DNA of 64,000 nt from MB1-2 sp046566065 (GTDB lineage Bacteria; Actinomycetota; CADDZG01; WHSQ01). The notes under the pieces were generated by a model. The model saw only the letters and a list, made by a program, of their open reading frames with translations, ran no database searches and was not told the DNA's origin. The position numbers and the translations under genes were made by a program. How positions within the stretch are numbered: the stretch's first letter is position 1; every line of letters starts with the position of its first letter. The DNA lies in contig JBKHXK010000001.1 in the NCBI GenBank assembly GCA_046566065.1, forward strand, positions 124,001 through 188,000, written 5' to 3'. Shown here piece after piece: positions 7,833 through 16,534 of this stretch.

Positions 7833-9845
7833 CTAGGAGGTGGCGACCCTTAGGTCCGGCCGATCTTGCGCTACGCAGACGCGGTCACGCCCGGTCTGCT
7901 TGGCGCGGTAGAGCGCTTGATCGGCCGCTTCGACCAGCTGCTTGAAGGAATCGCCGTGGTCCGGGTACGCGGCGACCCCCACCGAGACCGTCAACGTGAT
8001 GAGCTCCTCGTCCATCCCGCCGAACGGCTCTCCGCGGATCGCATCGTGGATCTTCTCCGCCGTGGTCATCGCGCCTTGGGTGTCTGTTTCGGAGAGAAGA
8101 CAGATGAACTCTTCGCCGCCGTAGCGCGCGAAGGTGTCGACCTCGCGGAGCAGGTGCGTCACGCGCTGCGTGAACTCGATCAGCAGGGCGTCGCCGCGCT
8201 GGTGGCCGTGCGTGTCGTTCACCGCTTTGAAGTGGTCCAGGTCCATCATCAGGATGCTGAAGGGACGCTCGAAGCGCTGCGCCGTGGCGAGCACCTGGCG
8301 GAACTGCATCTGGAAGTAACGACGGTTCCAGACACCGGTGAGGCCGTCGGTGAGCGACAGGCGTTGAGCCTCTTCGTGGAGCCGGACGTTCTCGATCGCA
8401 ACCCCGCCCTGTTCGGCCAGGAACGCGACCGTCTCCATCTCGTCCGGGGCGAAGGGACGACTCTCGTCCCTGCGATACGTGACGAGAACGCCCATCAGTC
8501 GTTCGTGACTGTAGAGAGGCACCGCGATCACGACCGGAAGGCGCGGTTCCTGGCGAGCGAAGACCGGCGTTACGCCGCTCGAAGGAAGCAGGACCGAGGT
8601 GGCGCGTTCGGCTACCAGGCCGACGACGCCGTCCCCGACCTTGACCCGGCCGATGTCGTCGGTGTTCAAACCACGAGCCACCGCGGGATACAGCTCGCCC
8701 CGCGCTGCAGCGAACAGCCACAGGACGGCCGCCTCGGCGTTCACGGCGTCGGCCGCCGTGTTGAGTATCGATTCCAGCATCTGCTTCATGTCGTGGGTCG
8801 AGCGCAGGGTTTCGCCGACCCGCCGGACCGCCCGTTGCATCTGATCGCGCGACGAAGACAGGGCCGAGATCGTGGTGCTCAATTGCGCGGACATCTCGTT
8901 GAACGCACCGGCTAGATGGCCGACCTCGTCTTTCGAGCGAACCGGGATCCGATGGTCGAACCTGCCTTCCGCGATCGCCCGCGCTCCTTCGGACAGCTCC
9001 TCCAGCGGCTGGGTGATGAGGCGGGCAAGCAGGTAGGCCAGGCCCGAGGTGGCCAGCAACGCGAGCAGCAGCAGTGCCAGCATCGAGGTGAGCACCTGTC
9101 GCGATAGACGACTGATCGGGCCCGCCGGTGTCGAAGCAACCACGCCCATGCCGCTTCCCAGAGGGGTAGCCGTAGCCTTCGAGACTTCGTCCAGATCGGC
9201 GTCGAAAGCGTCGTTGTAGTCGACGTCGATCCCGAAAGAAGCGCCGAGGGGGAGCGTCGAGGCGATGACCCGCTCGCCCGCGACGATGGAGAGGTTCACC
9301 TCCGACCGAGACGCCGCCAGCAGAAGGTCCTCGTCCAGCCAGAAACCGCCGATGAGATAACCGCGCGTCCCTCGGCCCTTGACCTCGACGGGGATCGCGG
9401 GGGTGCGCGAGAAGCCTTGGCCGATGCCATCGTCCGACTCCGCGATCGAGGTCGGTGGAGGGGGACGGAAACCGGCGAGGAAGCGGCCGGGGGTCGAAGC
9501 TGCGCCGATGACGTTGCGCTCAGCGTCAAGAGCGATGAGGAAGTCGAGATCCTGGGACTCGCCCAACCTCTCCTCGAGCAACGGATCGAGGTTCGAACGA
9601 CGGTCGGTCTGGAACGCCCGGCCGAAACGAGGGTCGCCCGCCACCGTGCCTCGCACCCGGCGGTCGAGGCTCTCGGTCTCTCCGTTGTAGATGGCGACGG
9701 TCGCGTCGAGCGCCGGACGGAGGGAGAGAACCGCTCGCCGGGAGATCTCGCCCACGATGACCCGCTGAACGATGAGCCCGGCCGCCAGCAACGGCAGGAC
9801 CACGATCAACACGAAGAACACCGTGAGACGCCGCTGGAGCGACAT
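7833..9845 (-). CDS. Membrane diguanylate cyclase, HAMP-GAF-GGDEF
   Basis: This 670-aa sensor should make c-di-GMP from two GTP. Order: transmembrane helix 7-30, an extracytoplasmic sensor region of about 220 residues, a second helix 254-275, a HAMP domain 274-327, a short coiled coil, a GAF domain roughly 350-500, and a GGDEF domain from about 510 to 665. The active-site motif is GGEEF (576-580), preceded by REVD five residues upstream, an intact RxxD inhibitory I-site, so product feedback is expected. No EAL or HD-GYP domain is attached. The external ligand is unknown. A c-di-GMP riboswitch lies at 62751-62845 in the same window. Confidence 0.92.
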   Translation of the reverse strand: MSLQRRLTVFFVLIVVLPLLAAGLIVQRVIVGEISRRAVLSLRPALDATVAIYNGETESLDRRVRGTVAGDPRFGRAFQTDRRSNLDPLLEERLGESQDLDFLIALDAERNVIGAASTPGRFLAGFRPPPPTSIAESDDGIGQGFSRTPAIPVEVKGRGTRGYLIGGFWLDEDLLLAASRSEVNLSIVAGERVIASTLPLGASFGIDVDYNDAFDADLDEVSKATATPLGSGMGVVASTPAGPISRLSRQVLTSMLALLLLALLATSGLAYLLARLITQPLEELSEGARAIAEGRFDHRIPVRSKDEVGHLAGAFNEMSAQLSTTISALSSSRDQMQRAVRRVGETLRSTHDMKQMLESILNTAADAVNAEAAVLWLFAAARGELYPAVARGLNTDDIGRVKVGDGVVGLVAERATSVLLPSSGVTPVFARQEPRLPVVIAVPLYSHERLMGVLVTYRRDESRPFAPDEMETVAFLAEQGGVAIENVRLHEEAQRLSLTDGLTGVWNRRYFQMQFRQVLATAQRFERPFSILMMDLDHFKAVNDTHGHQRGDALLIEFTQRVTHLLREVDTFARYGGEEFICLLSETDTQGAMTTAEKIHDAIRGEPFGGMDEELITLTVSVGVAAYPDHGDSFKQLVEAADQALYRAKQTGRDRVCVAQDRPDLRVATS

Positions 9846-9946
9846 GAACGCCTAGCCTTCCTTGACGGTTCTAGTCCCGTTCGACCCTTTTGTTGATTTT
9901 CGGGTTGAAGTCCTTCGGACTTTACCGGGATGGCAAGATGCCCCCC

Positions 9947-10246
9947 ATGCCGATCTATGAATACGCCTGTACGGCCTGTGGAGAGAGGACCGAGGCCAAA
10001 CAGAGCTTCTCGGACCCGCCTCTCGAAGAATGCCCCCACTGCGGAGGCAAGCTGCGGAAGCTCTACTCGCCCGTAGGCATCGTCTTCAAGGGCTCCGGCT
10101 TCTACTCGACCGATGCCAAGAAGTCCTCCACGTCGGGCAGCTCTTCGTCCTCGTCATCTTCGTCGAGCGACTCGACCGGCAAGAAGGACACCAAGTCAGC
10201 CTCCAAGGAGACGAAACCCTCGACCGCGGAGAAATCGGCCTCGTGA
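9947..10246 (+). CDS. FmdB-family zinc-ribbon protein
   Basis: The 99-aa product starts MPIYEYACTACGE and contains a second pair in CPHCGGKLRKLYSPVGIVFKGSGFY, giving a four-cysteine zinc ribbon typical of the FmdB/regulatory-protein N-terminal family. The C-terminal half is a low-complexity serine/lysine stretch. FmdB proteins are suspected regulators, with weak experimental support. ATG 9947 is preceded by CAAGAT at a 7-nt gap, a likely leaderless -10. Its stop overlaps the GTG start of the methylthioadenosine phosphorylase gene. Confidence 0.8.
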   Translation: MPIYEYACTACGERTEAKQSFSDPPLEECPHCGGKLRKLYSPVGIVFKGSGFYSTDAKKSSTSGSSSSSSSSSSDSTGKKDTKSASKETKPSTAEKSAS

Positions 10247-11037
10247 CCGAACGCGCCGAGATCGGGGTCTTCGGAGGCTCCGGCTTCTATTCCTTCCTGG
10301 ACAACGTGCGCGAGGTCCCGGTCGAAACGCCCTACGGCGCCCCGTCCGGACCCGTCGCGATCGGCGAGGTCGAAGGCCGCACCGTCGCGTTCCTGCCTCG
10401 TCACGGTCAAGCGCACACGCTGCCGCCGCACAAGATCAACTACCGGGCCAACGTGTGGGCTCTCAAGTCTCTGGGGGTCACTCGGGTGATCGGTCCCTGC
10501 GCGGCGGGCTCGCTCAAAGAAGAGGTGCGCCCGGGCGAGTTCGTGGTCTCCGACCAGCTGGTCGACCGCACGACGGGCCGCGTCGACACCTTCTACGACG
10601 GTCCGATCACCACACACATCGGCTTCGCCGACCCCTATTGCCCGGAGCTGCGCCAGATGGCTATCGACACCGGTCGCGACCAAGGCATCACGATGCACGA
10701 ACGCGGAACGGTCGTGACGATCCAGGGGCCGCGCTTCTCGACCCGCGCGGAGTCGAAGTGGTTCCAGGACGCGGGTTGGGAAGTCATCAACATGACGCAG
10801 TACCCGGAGGCCTACCTCGCTCGCGAGTTGGAGATGTGCTACGTGAACATCGCCCTGATCACCGACTACGACGTGGGCGTCCCGGGCAAGAGCGGCGCGG
10901 TCAGCCACGAAGAGGTGCTGAAGGTCTTCAGCGAGAACAACGACAAGCTCAAGGGCTTGCTTTTCGCCTTGATCCCGAAGATCACCAGCGAACGCTCCTG
11001 TCCCTGCAGCACGGCCTTGCAGGGGGCTCGCGGCTAG
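10243..11037 (+). CDS. mtnP: S-methyl-5'-thioadenosine phosphorylase
   Basis: The enzyme cleaves 5'-methylthioadenosine with phosphate into adenine and 5-methylthioribose-1-phosphate, clearing the by-product of polyamine and quorum-signal synthesis and feeding methionine salvage. The 264-aa product has the PNP/MTAP family-2 motifs GVFGGSGFYSF, PRHGQAHTLPPHKINYRANVW (split phosphate and base site), GPCAAGSL, and the substrate region WEVINMTQYPEAYLARELE. The start is GTG 10243, overlapping the FmdB stop as GTGA; the open frame upstream lies in the FmdB gene. An MTAP rather than plain PNP call rests on NMTQYPE. Confidence 0.9.
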   Translation: MTERAEIGVFGGSGFYSFLDNVREVPVETPYGAPSGPVAIGEVEGRTVAFLPRHGQAHTLPPHKINYRANVWALKSLGVTRVIGPCAAGSLKEEVRPGEFVVSDQLVDRTTGRVDTFYDGPITTHIGFADPYCPELRQMAIDTGRDQGITMHERGTVVTIQGPRFSTRAESKWFQDAGWEVINMTQYPEAYLARELEMCYVNIALITDYDVGVPGKSGAVSHEEVLKVFSENNDKLKGLLFALIPKITSERSCPCSTALQGARG

Positions 11038-11047
11038 CTCGAGCCGC

Positions 11048-11965
11048 TCACGCCCAGGGCAGCTTCACGCGACATAGATCCGAGGGGATATCCGGCGAGT
11101 CCTCGTCGGTCACCATGTAAGCCCACGTGACGCCGTCCTCGGGCCGAACCGCCAGGCCCTCCACCTTCACCTCGATATCGATCGGCTGCACGTCCTCCAC
11201 GCGCCCGGCCCGGGTCATGACTCCGACCGCGGATCCGATCTGAGGCCCATCGCCCGCCTCCTTCGGGGGCTCGGCCGACGCCGAGAACGCGATCCGTCCG
11301 TCGTCCAAGGTGTCCGCATCCGAGAAGCAGAGCTGCACCCCTCGGATCTGGCCGAGGTCGTGCCTGACGACGTCGACCAGAAGATCGGCAGGCAACGTGC
11401 CTCCCGCAGCGATCGCCTTGTGCAGCCCGCTCAGATCCAGATCTATGTGCGCGTTGAAGCTGCCGTCCTCGTTGCCACGCTGCAGGACGCGGAACGCGTC
11501 CGCGGTCACCGCGGTGCCTTCGAGGTTCAAGCCCGGTATCTCGTCATGGAGCCGGTCGAGCAGGGGGCCGAGGTCGAGCTCGACCACCTCCCCGAGTGAG
11601 CCGTCACCCTCCAGCGCGACGAACGCTCCCCTGCGACGGTCCTCGGACGAGCCCGAGGCGAGCGCGATCAAGCCGCCCCGTTCGAAACGGTCGAACGGGG
11701 CGAGCTCGGTCAGGCTCTCGAGATCGGGTTTGCGGTCCTTGCGCTCCTTGTAGTCATGAGGGAGATCGCCCGGAAGTATCGGCACGGCGGTGCCCGGCGC
11801 GCGCGCCATGTCCGGGAACACCGCGAGGTAGAGCTCGTCGTCCGCGACGACGTAGACCGTGTCGCCGACGATGGCCAGGCCGCTGGCCGCCTCGACATGA
11901 GCGGTTTGCGAGGCACCGGCTTCGTGGCGGAGCTTCAGCGCGCGCACGCGCTCGACCGGGATCAC
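11048..11965 (-). CDS. Predicted beta-propeller protein, DUF6929-like
   Basis: The 305-aa soluble product has repeated strand-turn units such as ASGLAIVGDTVYVVADDELYLAV, GGLIALASGSSEDRRRGAFVAL, NLEGTAVTADAFRVLQRGN and VEGLAVRPEDGVTWAYMVTDEDS (each a blade-like repeat of roughly 40-60 residues). Repeated GLA, GTA and DDE turns resemble six-bladed phytase-like propellers grouped as DUF6929. No signal peptide is seen. Its catalytic or binding role is unknown. GTG 11965 follows GGAG about ten bases upstream. Confidence 0.55.
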   Translation of the reverse strand: MIPVERVRALKLRHEAGASQTAHVEAASGLAIVGDTVYVVADDELYLAVFPDMARAPGTAVPILPGDLPHDYKERKDRKPDLESLTELAPFDRFERGGLIALASGSSEDRRRGAFVALEGDGSLGEVVELDLGPLLDRLHDEIPGLNLEGTAVTADAFRVLQRGNEDGSFNAHIDLDLSGLHKAIAAGGTLPADLLVDVVRHDLGQIRGVQLCFSDADTLDDGRIAFSASAEPPKEAGDGPQIGSAVGVMTRAGRVEDVQPIDIEVKVEGLAVRPEDGVTWAYMVTDEDSPDIPSDLCRVKLPWA

Positions 11966-12004
11966 GACACCATCTCCGGATGCATACGCACCCTCTTACC
12001 CAAA

Positions 12005-12034
12005 GAGGCCCACGCGAAAGCGGCCCACGCGAAA
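12005..12034. repeat. 15-bp tandem duplication beside a terminator arm
   Basis: GGCCCACGCGAAAGC occurs twice in direct tandem, and a third, variant unit runs into the terminator hairpin at 12032-12057. The repeat arm contains GCGAAAGCGGCC, so each copy could pair with the terminator's other arm. Confidence 0.6.
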
Positions 12035-12057
12035 GCGGCCCCCGCGAGGGCCGCTTT
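12032..12057 (-). terminator. Hairpin terminator after the 12092-12763 gene
   Basis: AAAGCGGCC (12032-12040) pairs with GGCCGCTTT (12049-12057) around an 8-nt loop, 35 nt past the stop of the minus-strand secreted-protein gene. The A/T ends give a short U-tract on the minus-strand transcript. Confidence 0.65.
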
Positions 12058-12091
12058 GCTGAGGAGGTGGAACGTGTTGCTGTGTGGGGTG

Positions 12092-12763
12092 TTACTTGGT
12101 GATAGTCACCGGCTGCTTGACGGTTACGACCGAGGGGGACTCGGCGCTGAAGAGTGAACCGGAGAAGACGTACTTGCCGGGCTTCTTCGGGTTGGTGACC
12201 AGAGGCACGCCACCTTCGCTCTTCGAGAAGATCGTTCCGTCGAAGACCAGCGGGGGGCAGGTGTTGTCGTTCGCCGGGATGTCCCCGTCGAGCTTCCAGC
12301 CCTTGGCCACGCTTCCTGTGACCTCGAGCGGGATCGTGGTGACCGGCTTCAGGTCGACGACCCACACCGCGTGGACGCCGGCGTCGGCCTGCTCATCGGT
12401 ACGGTCCTGCTCGACGATCTTGCGGTCGCTGAAGGGGACGGTGGCCTGGAGGGGGATAGCTCCGGCTCCGTCGTTCCGGCAGGCAGGCCCGACCGCGATC
12501 TCGAGGTCGGCGGTGCCGAGAACGTCACCGTTCTCGATGGCCTCGTCAGCCGGAAGGTTGAAGCCCTTGGGGATGTTCAGGGTGACGTGACCGAGCTCCT
12601 CTTCGCCCTGCTCCTGCGAGACCAAGATGTTGATCTCGGGGTTGGCGAGGGTCTTGGTGTCGGACACCTTGAACGACAGCTTGGGGGCGTACTCGGCCAG
12701 AGCGGCACTCGCAGTGAGGGCGAGCACCATGAGGCTCGAAACTGCGATCAGCACCTTCTTCAT
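12092..12763 (-). CDS. Secreted beta-rich protein, unknown function
   Basis: The 223-aa product has a clean signal peptide (MKKVLIAVSSLMVLALTA, cleavage near ALAEYA) and a mature part of alternating strands with Ig-like phrases such as LGHVTLNIPKGF, TTIPLEVTGSVAKGW and YVFSGSLFS. Two cysteines could form a disulfide. No family recognised; it resembles secreted actinobacterial proteins with two immunoglobulin-like sandwiches. I chose ATG 12763 because ACGGAGG lies six bases upstream; the open frame continues upstream without support. A terminator follows, so the gene is monocistronic. Confidence 0.65.
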   Translation of the reverse strand: MKKVLIAVSSLMVLALTASAALAEYAPKLSFKVSDTKTLANPEINILVSQEQGEEELGHVTLNIPKGFNLPADEAIENGDVLGTADLEIAVGPACRNDGAGAIPLQATVPFSDRKIVEQDRTDEQADAGVHAVWVVDLKPVTTIPLEVTGSVAKGWKLDGDIPANDNTCPPLVFDGTIFSKSEGGVPLVTNPKKPGKYVFSGSLFSAESPSVVTVKQPVTITK

Positions 12764-12806
12764 GGCGAACCTCCGTGTAGGAACCGTTGATGAACTGAGG
12801 GATTCG

Positions 12807-12821
12807 TCTCCTGGCAGGAGA
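12807..12821. promoter_or_regulatory. Perfect palindrome between divergent genes
   Basis: TCTCCTG-G-CAGGAGA is a 7-bp inverted repeat with a 1-bp spacer in the 97-bp divergent gap between the secreted-protein gene (start 12763) and uppP (start 12861). Its place upstream of both starts is consistent with an operator; no regulator can be named. Confidence 0.35.
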
Positions 12822-12846
12822 TTCCTGCAAGGCGAGCCCGACCACT

Positions 12847-12852
12847 TATGCT
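12847..12852 (+). promoter_or_regulatory. -10 hexamer TATGCT for leaderless uppP
   Basis: TATGCT lies 8 nt before GTG 12861 and no ribosome-binding site is present, consistent with a leaderless transcript. Confidence 0.5.
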
Positions 12853-12860
12853 CCCGCCCC

Positions 12861-13667
12861 GTGTCTACCTTGGAGGCGATCCTGCTCGGGGCCGTCCAGG
12901 GCCTCACCGAGTTCATCCCCGTGTCCTCCTCCGGCCATCTGGTCCTCGTCCCCGAGGCGCTGGGCTGGGGAGAGCCCGGCCTGAGCTTCGACGTGATGCT
13001 CCACGTCGGCTCGCTGATCGCCCTTCTCATCTACTTCTCCGGCGACCTGCTCGATCTGGCCCGGGGCTTCTTGGCCGGGGACAAGAGCTCCCGCAGGATG
13101 GTCGCCCTGCTCGCGATCGGGACGATGCCGGCCGTCGTGGCTGGCCTGGCCCTGGCGGACTTCTTCGAGGAGCAGTTCAAAGACGAGGGGGCGGCGGCGA
13201 TCCAGCTGCTGTTCACCGCCGCGATCCTCGTGGGGGCCGAGCAGGTGCTTCGGTTCCACGAGAAGCGGACCGCTCGCATCGGCCGATCCCTGCGCAAGAT
13301 GGACGACCTCCGCACCCCTGATGCGCTGACCATCGGCGCAGCCCAGGCGCTGTCCATCCTGCCCGGCATCTCTCGTTCGGGGGCCACGATCGCGGCGGGC
13401 CTGGCGCTGTCGGTCGAGCGTGACGACGCGGCCCGTTTCTCGTTCCTGCTGGCGATCCCGGCCCTCGTGGGCGCCACGATCCTCGAGGTGCCCGAGCTGG
13501 CCGGGTCGTCGCTCGGCTTCGGGGCCGCCATCGGAGGGTTCCTGGCCTCCCTGGTCACCTCGTACGCGGCGATCTGGGGCCTGATCCGCTACCTGAAGAC
13601 CAACACGCTCTACCCGTTCGCGATCTACTGCGTGATCGCCTCGATCTTCTTCCTGCTGATCCTCTAA
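12861..13667 (+). CDS. uppP: Undecaprenyl-diphosphatase
   Basis: UppP (BacA) removes a phosphate from undecaprenyl diphosphate at the outer face of the membrane, recycling the lipid carrier of peptidoglycan synthesis and giving low-level bacitracin resistance. The 268-aa polytopic product shows both signature regions: EFIPVSSSGHLVLVPE near the start and ILPGISRSGATIAAGL in the second half, with the catalytic Glu, Ser and Arg. The start is GTG 12861, giving VSTLEAILLGAVQGLTEF, the normal family N-terminus. A hairpin-bearing repeat (13671-13730) begins 4 nt past the stop. Confidence 0.95.
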   Translation: MSTLEAILLGAVQGLTEFIPVSSSGHLVLVPEALGWGEPGLSFDVMLHVGSLIALLIYFSGDLLDLARGFLAGDKSSRRMVALLAIGTMPAVVAGLALADFFEEQFKDEGAAAIQLLFTAAILVGAEQVLRFHEKRTARIGRSLRKMDDLRTPDALTIGAAQALSILPGISRSGATIAAGLALSVERDDAARFSFLLAIPALVGATILEVPELAGSSLGFGAAIGGFLASLVTSYAAIWGLIRYLKTNTLYPFAIYCVIASIFFLLIL

Positions 13668-13670
13668 CCA

Positions 13671-13730
13671 GATTCTGAGGGAGCTCCGTAGCCTTAATCG
13701 CCACTCTCCATGGAAGCCCGGTGGAGAGTG
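13671..13730. repeat. Palindromic element family 1, single-border copy
   Basis: A 23-bp border (13671-13693, beginning GATTCTGAGGGAGC and ending CCGTAGCC) matches, with one mismatch, the inverted border of the element at 46531-46640. It is followed by a hairpin, CACTCTCCA (13702-13710) with TGGAGAGTG (13722-13730). It lies between the convergent uppP and pmbA genes and may act as a bidirectional terminator. Confidence 0.65.
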
Positions 13731-13732
13731 AG

Positions 13733-15076
13733 CTAGAGGCCGGCCACGGTCATCTCGGCCACCAGCGTCGTGGCCCCGGCGTAAGAGCCACCGAACGGGA
13801 GCCATCTGCGATCGTCGGCGACGGCCACGATGCCCCGCAGGATCTCGAGCATGGGGGCCGCGATCGTGACCTCCTTGACGGGCTTGCCTCTCGCGCCGCC
13901 CTCGAGCAGATAACCGGTCGCTCCGACCGAGAAATCGCCGGAGACGGGGTTCGCGCCGGAGTGGACGCCGTGGAAGTCCTGCACCACGAGGGCCCGGCCC
14001 GCTTGCGCGAAGAGATCCTCTGGCGACTCACCCGTCGGCGACAGCGCCATGTTGCTCGGAGCCGGGCCGGGCCCCGACTTGAAGCCGGCTCGCGAGGCAT
14101 TGCCGGTCGAGGCCCGGCCCTCACGTCGCGCACTGGGGATGTCGTAGAGATACGAGCGCAGGACCCCCGACTCGATCACCGAGGTGGCCTGTGTGGGAGT
14201 GCCCTCGGCATCCCAGGGAGCGGCCCCCGGAGCTCCTTCGGCCCGGCCGTCGTCTATCAGCGTGAGCGTGGGGGCCGCGATCTCTTCGCCGAGCTTGCCC
14301 GCGAACAGAGAGCGACCCTTCTGCACGGCCTCCGCCGTCAGCACCCCGCCGATGACCGCGAGGAACTGCCCCGCCGTGTAGGGCTCGAAGATCACCGGCA
14401 TGCGAGCGGACGGGATCTTCTCGGCCCCCAGCACGCCGAGCGCCCGCGCGGCGGATCGAGCGGCGACGTCGCCGGCGTCCAGCGCGGCCAGGCCCCGTTC
14501 GAGAGCGAACTCGAACCCCACCTGCGTGTCGTCGCCTTCGGTCGCGATCGCGACCGAATAACACCACGCATCGGTGCGTCGATAGCTCCCTTGGACCCCG
14601 CCCGAGGTCGCGATCGCGATCTCACTGTCGCTGTCGCTGTATCCGGCCTCTTCGACCGTGCGTATGCGGGCATCCGCGCTGTTGGTCGCGCGCTCGAGCT
14701 CGATCGCGAAGGCGACCTTGTCTTCCGGTGATACCTCGGTCTGGGATCCGAGGAAGAGGCCATCCACCTCCCGGTAGGGCGCGGGCTCCGCGAACGCGAG
14801 GGCCTCGTCGTCGTTCGCGAACGCCGCGTTCGCTCGCGCCCGATCGACGACCGCCGTCAAACCCGCATCGTCCAGCGCGGTCGTGAAGGCGAACCCGACC
14901 TTGTTCCCGTCGAGCACTCGTACCCCGGCCCCCCTGGGCTGCGCGGACGAGATCGTTTCCGCCGCACCCTGGTAAGCCTTCACTTCGAACTCGCGGCTGT
15001 GCGTGAGGAAAGCCTCGATCTCTTCTTCACCGCGCGCGCGATCGGCGATGGCGAGTGCAATATCGAGCAGCTCCAT
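13733..15076 (-). CDS. pmbA: TldD/PmbA family protein, PmbA-type subunit
   Basis: The 447-aa product is the partner subunit of the TldD-PmbA metalloprotease, which in E. coli trims unfolded peptides and matures microcin B17. It has the family fold markers GAGVRVLDGNKVGFAF, ASTGNASRAGFKSGPGPAPSN (internal, split by variable residues) and SGDFSVGATGYLLEGG but lacks the HExxxH zinc motif, as expected for PmbA. Its ATG overlaps the tldD stop as TGATG, so the subunits are coupled. No RiPP precursor gene is visible nearby. Confidence 0.9.
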   Translation of the reverse strand: MELLDIALAIADRARGEEEIEAFLTHSREFEVKAYQGAAETISSAQPRGAGVRVLDGNKVGFAFTTALDDAGLTAVVDRARANAAFANDDEALAFAEPAPYREVDGLFLGSQTEVSPEDKVAFAIELERATNSADARIRTVEEAGYSDSDSEIAIATSGGVQGSYRRTDAWCYSVAIATEGDDTQVGFEFALERGLAALDAGDVAARSAARALGVLGAEKIPSARMPVIFEPYTAGQFLAVIGGVLTAEAVQKGRSLFAGKLGEEIAAPTLTLIDDGRAEGAPGAAPWDAEGTPTQATSVIESGVLRSYLYDIPSARREGRASTGNASRAGFKSGPGPAPSNMALSPTGESPEDLFAQAGRALVVQDFHGVHSGANPVSGDFSVGATGYLLEGGARGKPVKEVTIAAPMLEILRGIVAVADDRRWLPFGGSYAGATTLVAEMTVAGL

Positions 15077-16461
15077 CAGGCCTCGGTTCCTCCGACCGTC
15101 ATCTTGCCGAGAAGCACGGTCGCCATCCCGTTCGTCACGGGCGCGTGTTGGCCGTCCTTGCCGCAGACACCTTCCTTGCGCCCGAAGTCCGAGGCGACCG
15201 CGTCGATCACACCGAGCACCTGCGGACCGTTGCCGATCAGGTTCGCCCCGCGGATCGGGTAGGTCAGCTCGCCGTTCTCGATCATGTAGGCCTCGGACAT
15301 CCCGAAGACGAAGTTGCCGGTGGCCGGATTGACCTCTCCTCCCGAGAAGGTCGCCGCATAGATGCCTCGCTCCACCGAAGCCAAGATCTCATCCGCGTCA
15401 TCAGGGCCGGGCAGCAGGTACGTGTTGGTCATCCGCACGATCGGAAGATGCGCGTAGGACTGACGACGGCCGTTACCTGTCGGCGGATGCCCGATCTTCT
15501 TGGCGGAACGAAGGTCGCTCATGTGGCCGACGAGCACCCCTTGGTCGAACAGCACCGTGCGCTGGGACGGAGTGCCTTCGTCATCCACGCCGAAGGAGCC
15601 CCACGCGCCGGGGTCGCTGCCGTCGTCGACGATCGTCACGATGTCCTTGCCGAAACGCTCGCCGTTGCGGTTCGCGTAGACGCTCGCTTCCTTCACCAAG
15701 GTGTCGGCCTCGAGGCCATGGCCGCACGCTTCGTGGATCAACACGCCGCCGGTTCCAGGAGCCAGGACGACGGGGAACTCGCCTGCGGGCGAGGGCTTCG
15801 CGTCCAGTAGCTTGATGGCCTTGCTCGCGGCCCTCGCTCCAAGCTCGGCCGCGGGTTTCTCGTCGAGCAGCTCGAAGCCGCCGGAGTGCCCAGGCGCCTC
15901 GAACCCGGTCATGATCGAGTCGCCGCGCCCCGCGATCACCTGCACGGCGAAGCGGACCCGGGTCCTGTCGTCGGTAGCCCAGCGCCCGTCCGACGAGGCG
16001 ATGAGGACCTTCTGGCGCACGTCGGAGTAGGAGGTCACGACCTGTCGCACCTCCTCACCGGTCGCCCGGGCGGCATCGTCCGCGGCCCGCAACGCCTCCA
16101 CCTTCTCGGCCTGATCCACCTCTTCCGGGGGCCTCGCGACCCGGTTGACGGTTCCCGGGGATACGTCACGCAGGTCCATCGGGGCCACGGGCCCACCTCG
16201 GTCCAGGCCGGCCCGGACCGCCCTGGCCGCTTCGAGCAGGCCCTGTTCGGTCAAGAGGTTGGTATAGGCGTAGGTCGAGCGTTCGCCCGAGATGAGCCGG
16301 ATCCCCGCCCCGGCATCCCGGCCCGACGCGACGTCTTCGACCTTGGAGTCCTCGAGCTTCAGGGCGCTGGAGACCCGGTCCTCGACGAAGATCTCGGCCA
16401 GGTCTCCTCCTGCGGACAGGGCCTCTGCCAAGGTTCTCGCGACCAGCGCTCGATCCAGCAC
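15076..16461 (-). CDS. tldD: TldD metalloprotease subunit
   Basis: The 461-aa product is the catalytic zinc subunit: HEACGH at residues 243-248 is the family's HExxxH motif, flanked by GTGGVLIHEACGHGLE, and a third ligand cysteine region lies near the C-terminus (KEGVCGKDGQHAP). TldD-PmbA acts in the cytoplasm as a heterodimeric peptidase. The start is GTG 16461 with TATCCT 6 nt upstream and no ribosome-binding site, so the operon appears leaderless. The downstream pmbA gene overlaps by one base. Confidence 0.93.
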   Translation of the reverse strand: MLDRALVARTLAEALSAGGDLAEIFVEDRVSSALKLEDSKVEDVASGRDAGAGIRLISGERSTYAYTNLLTEQGLLEAARAVRAGLDRGGPVAPMDLRDVSPGTVNRVARPPEEVDQAEKVEALRAADDAARATGEEVRQVVTSYSDVRQKVLIASSDGRWATDDRTRVRFAVQVIAGRGDSIMTGFEAPGHSGGFELLDEKPAAELGARAASKAIKLLDAKPSPAGEFPVVLAPGTGGVLIHEACGHGLEADTLVKEASVYANRNGERFGKDIVTIVDDGSDPGAWGSFGVDDEGTPSQRTVLFDQGVLVGHMSDLRSAKKIGHPPTGNGRRQSYAHLPIVRMTNTYLLPGPDDADEILASVERGIYAATFSGGEVNPATGNFVFGMSEAYMIENGELTYPIRGANLIGNGPQVLGVIDAVASDFGRKEGVCGKDGQHAPVTNGMATVLLGKMTVGGTEA

Positions 16462-16467
16462 CGACGC

Positions 16468-16473
16468 AGGATA
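16468..16473 (-). promoter_or_regulatory. -10 hexamer TATCCT for leaderless tldD-pmbA
   Basis: On the minus strand TATCCT is followed by 6 nt and GTG 16461, with no Shine-Dalgarno sequence. Confidence 0.55.
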
Positions 16474-16534
16474 AGCGCCTGGAGAGGAGCTTCCTTAAGC
16501 GTTCGTGCCCTTGTGCGTTCGGCCGGACACGATG

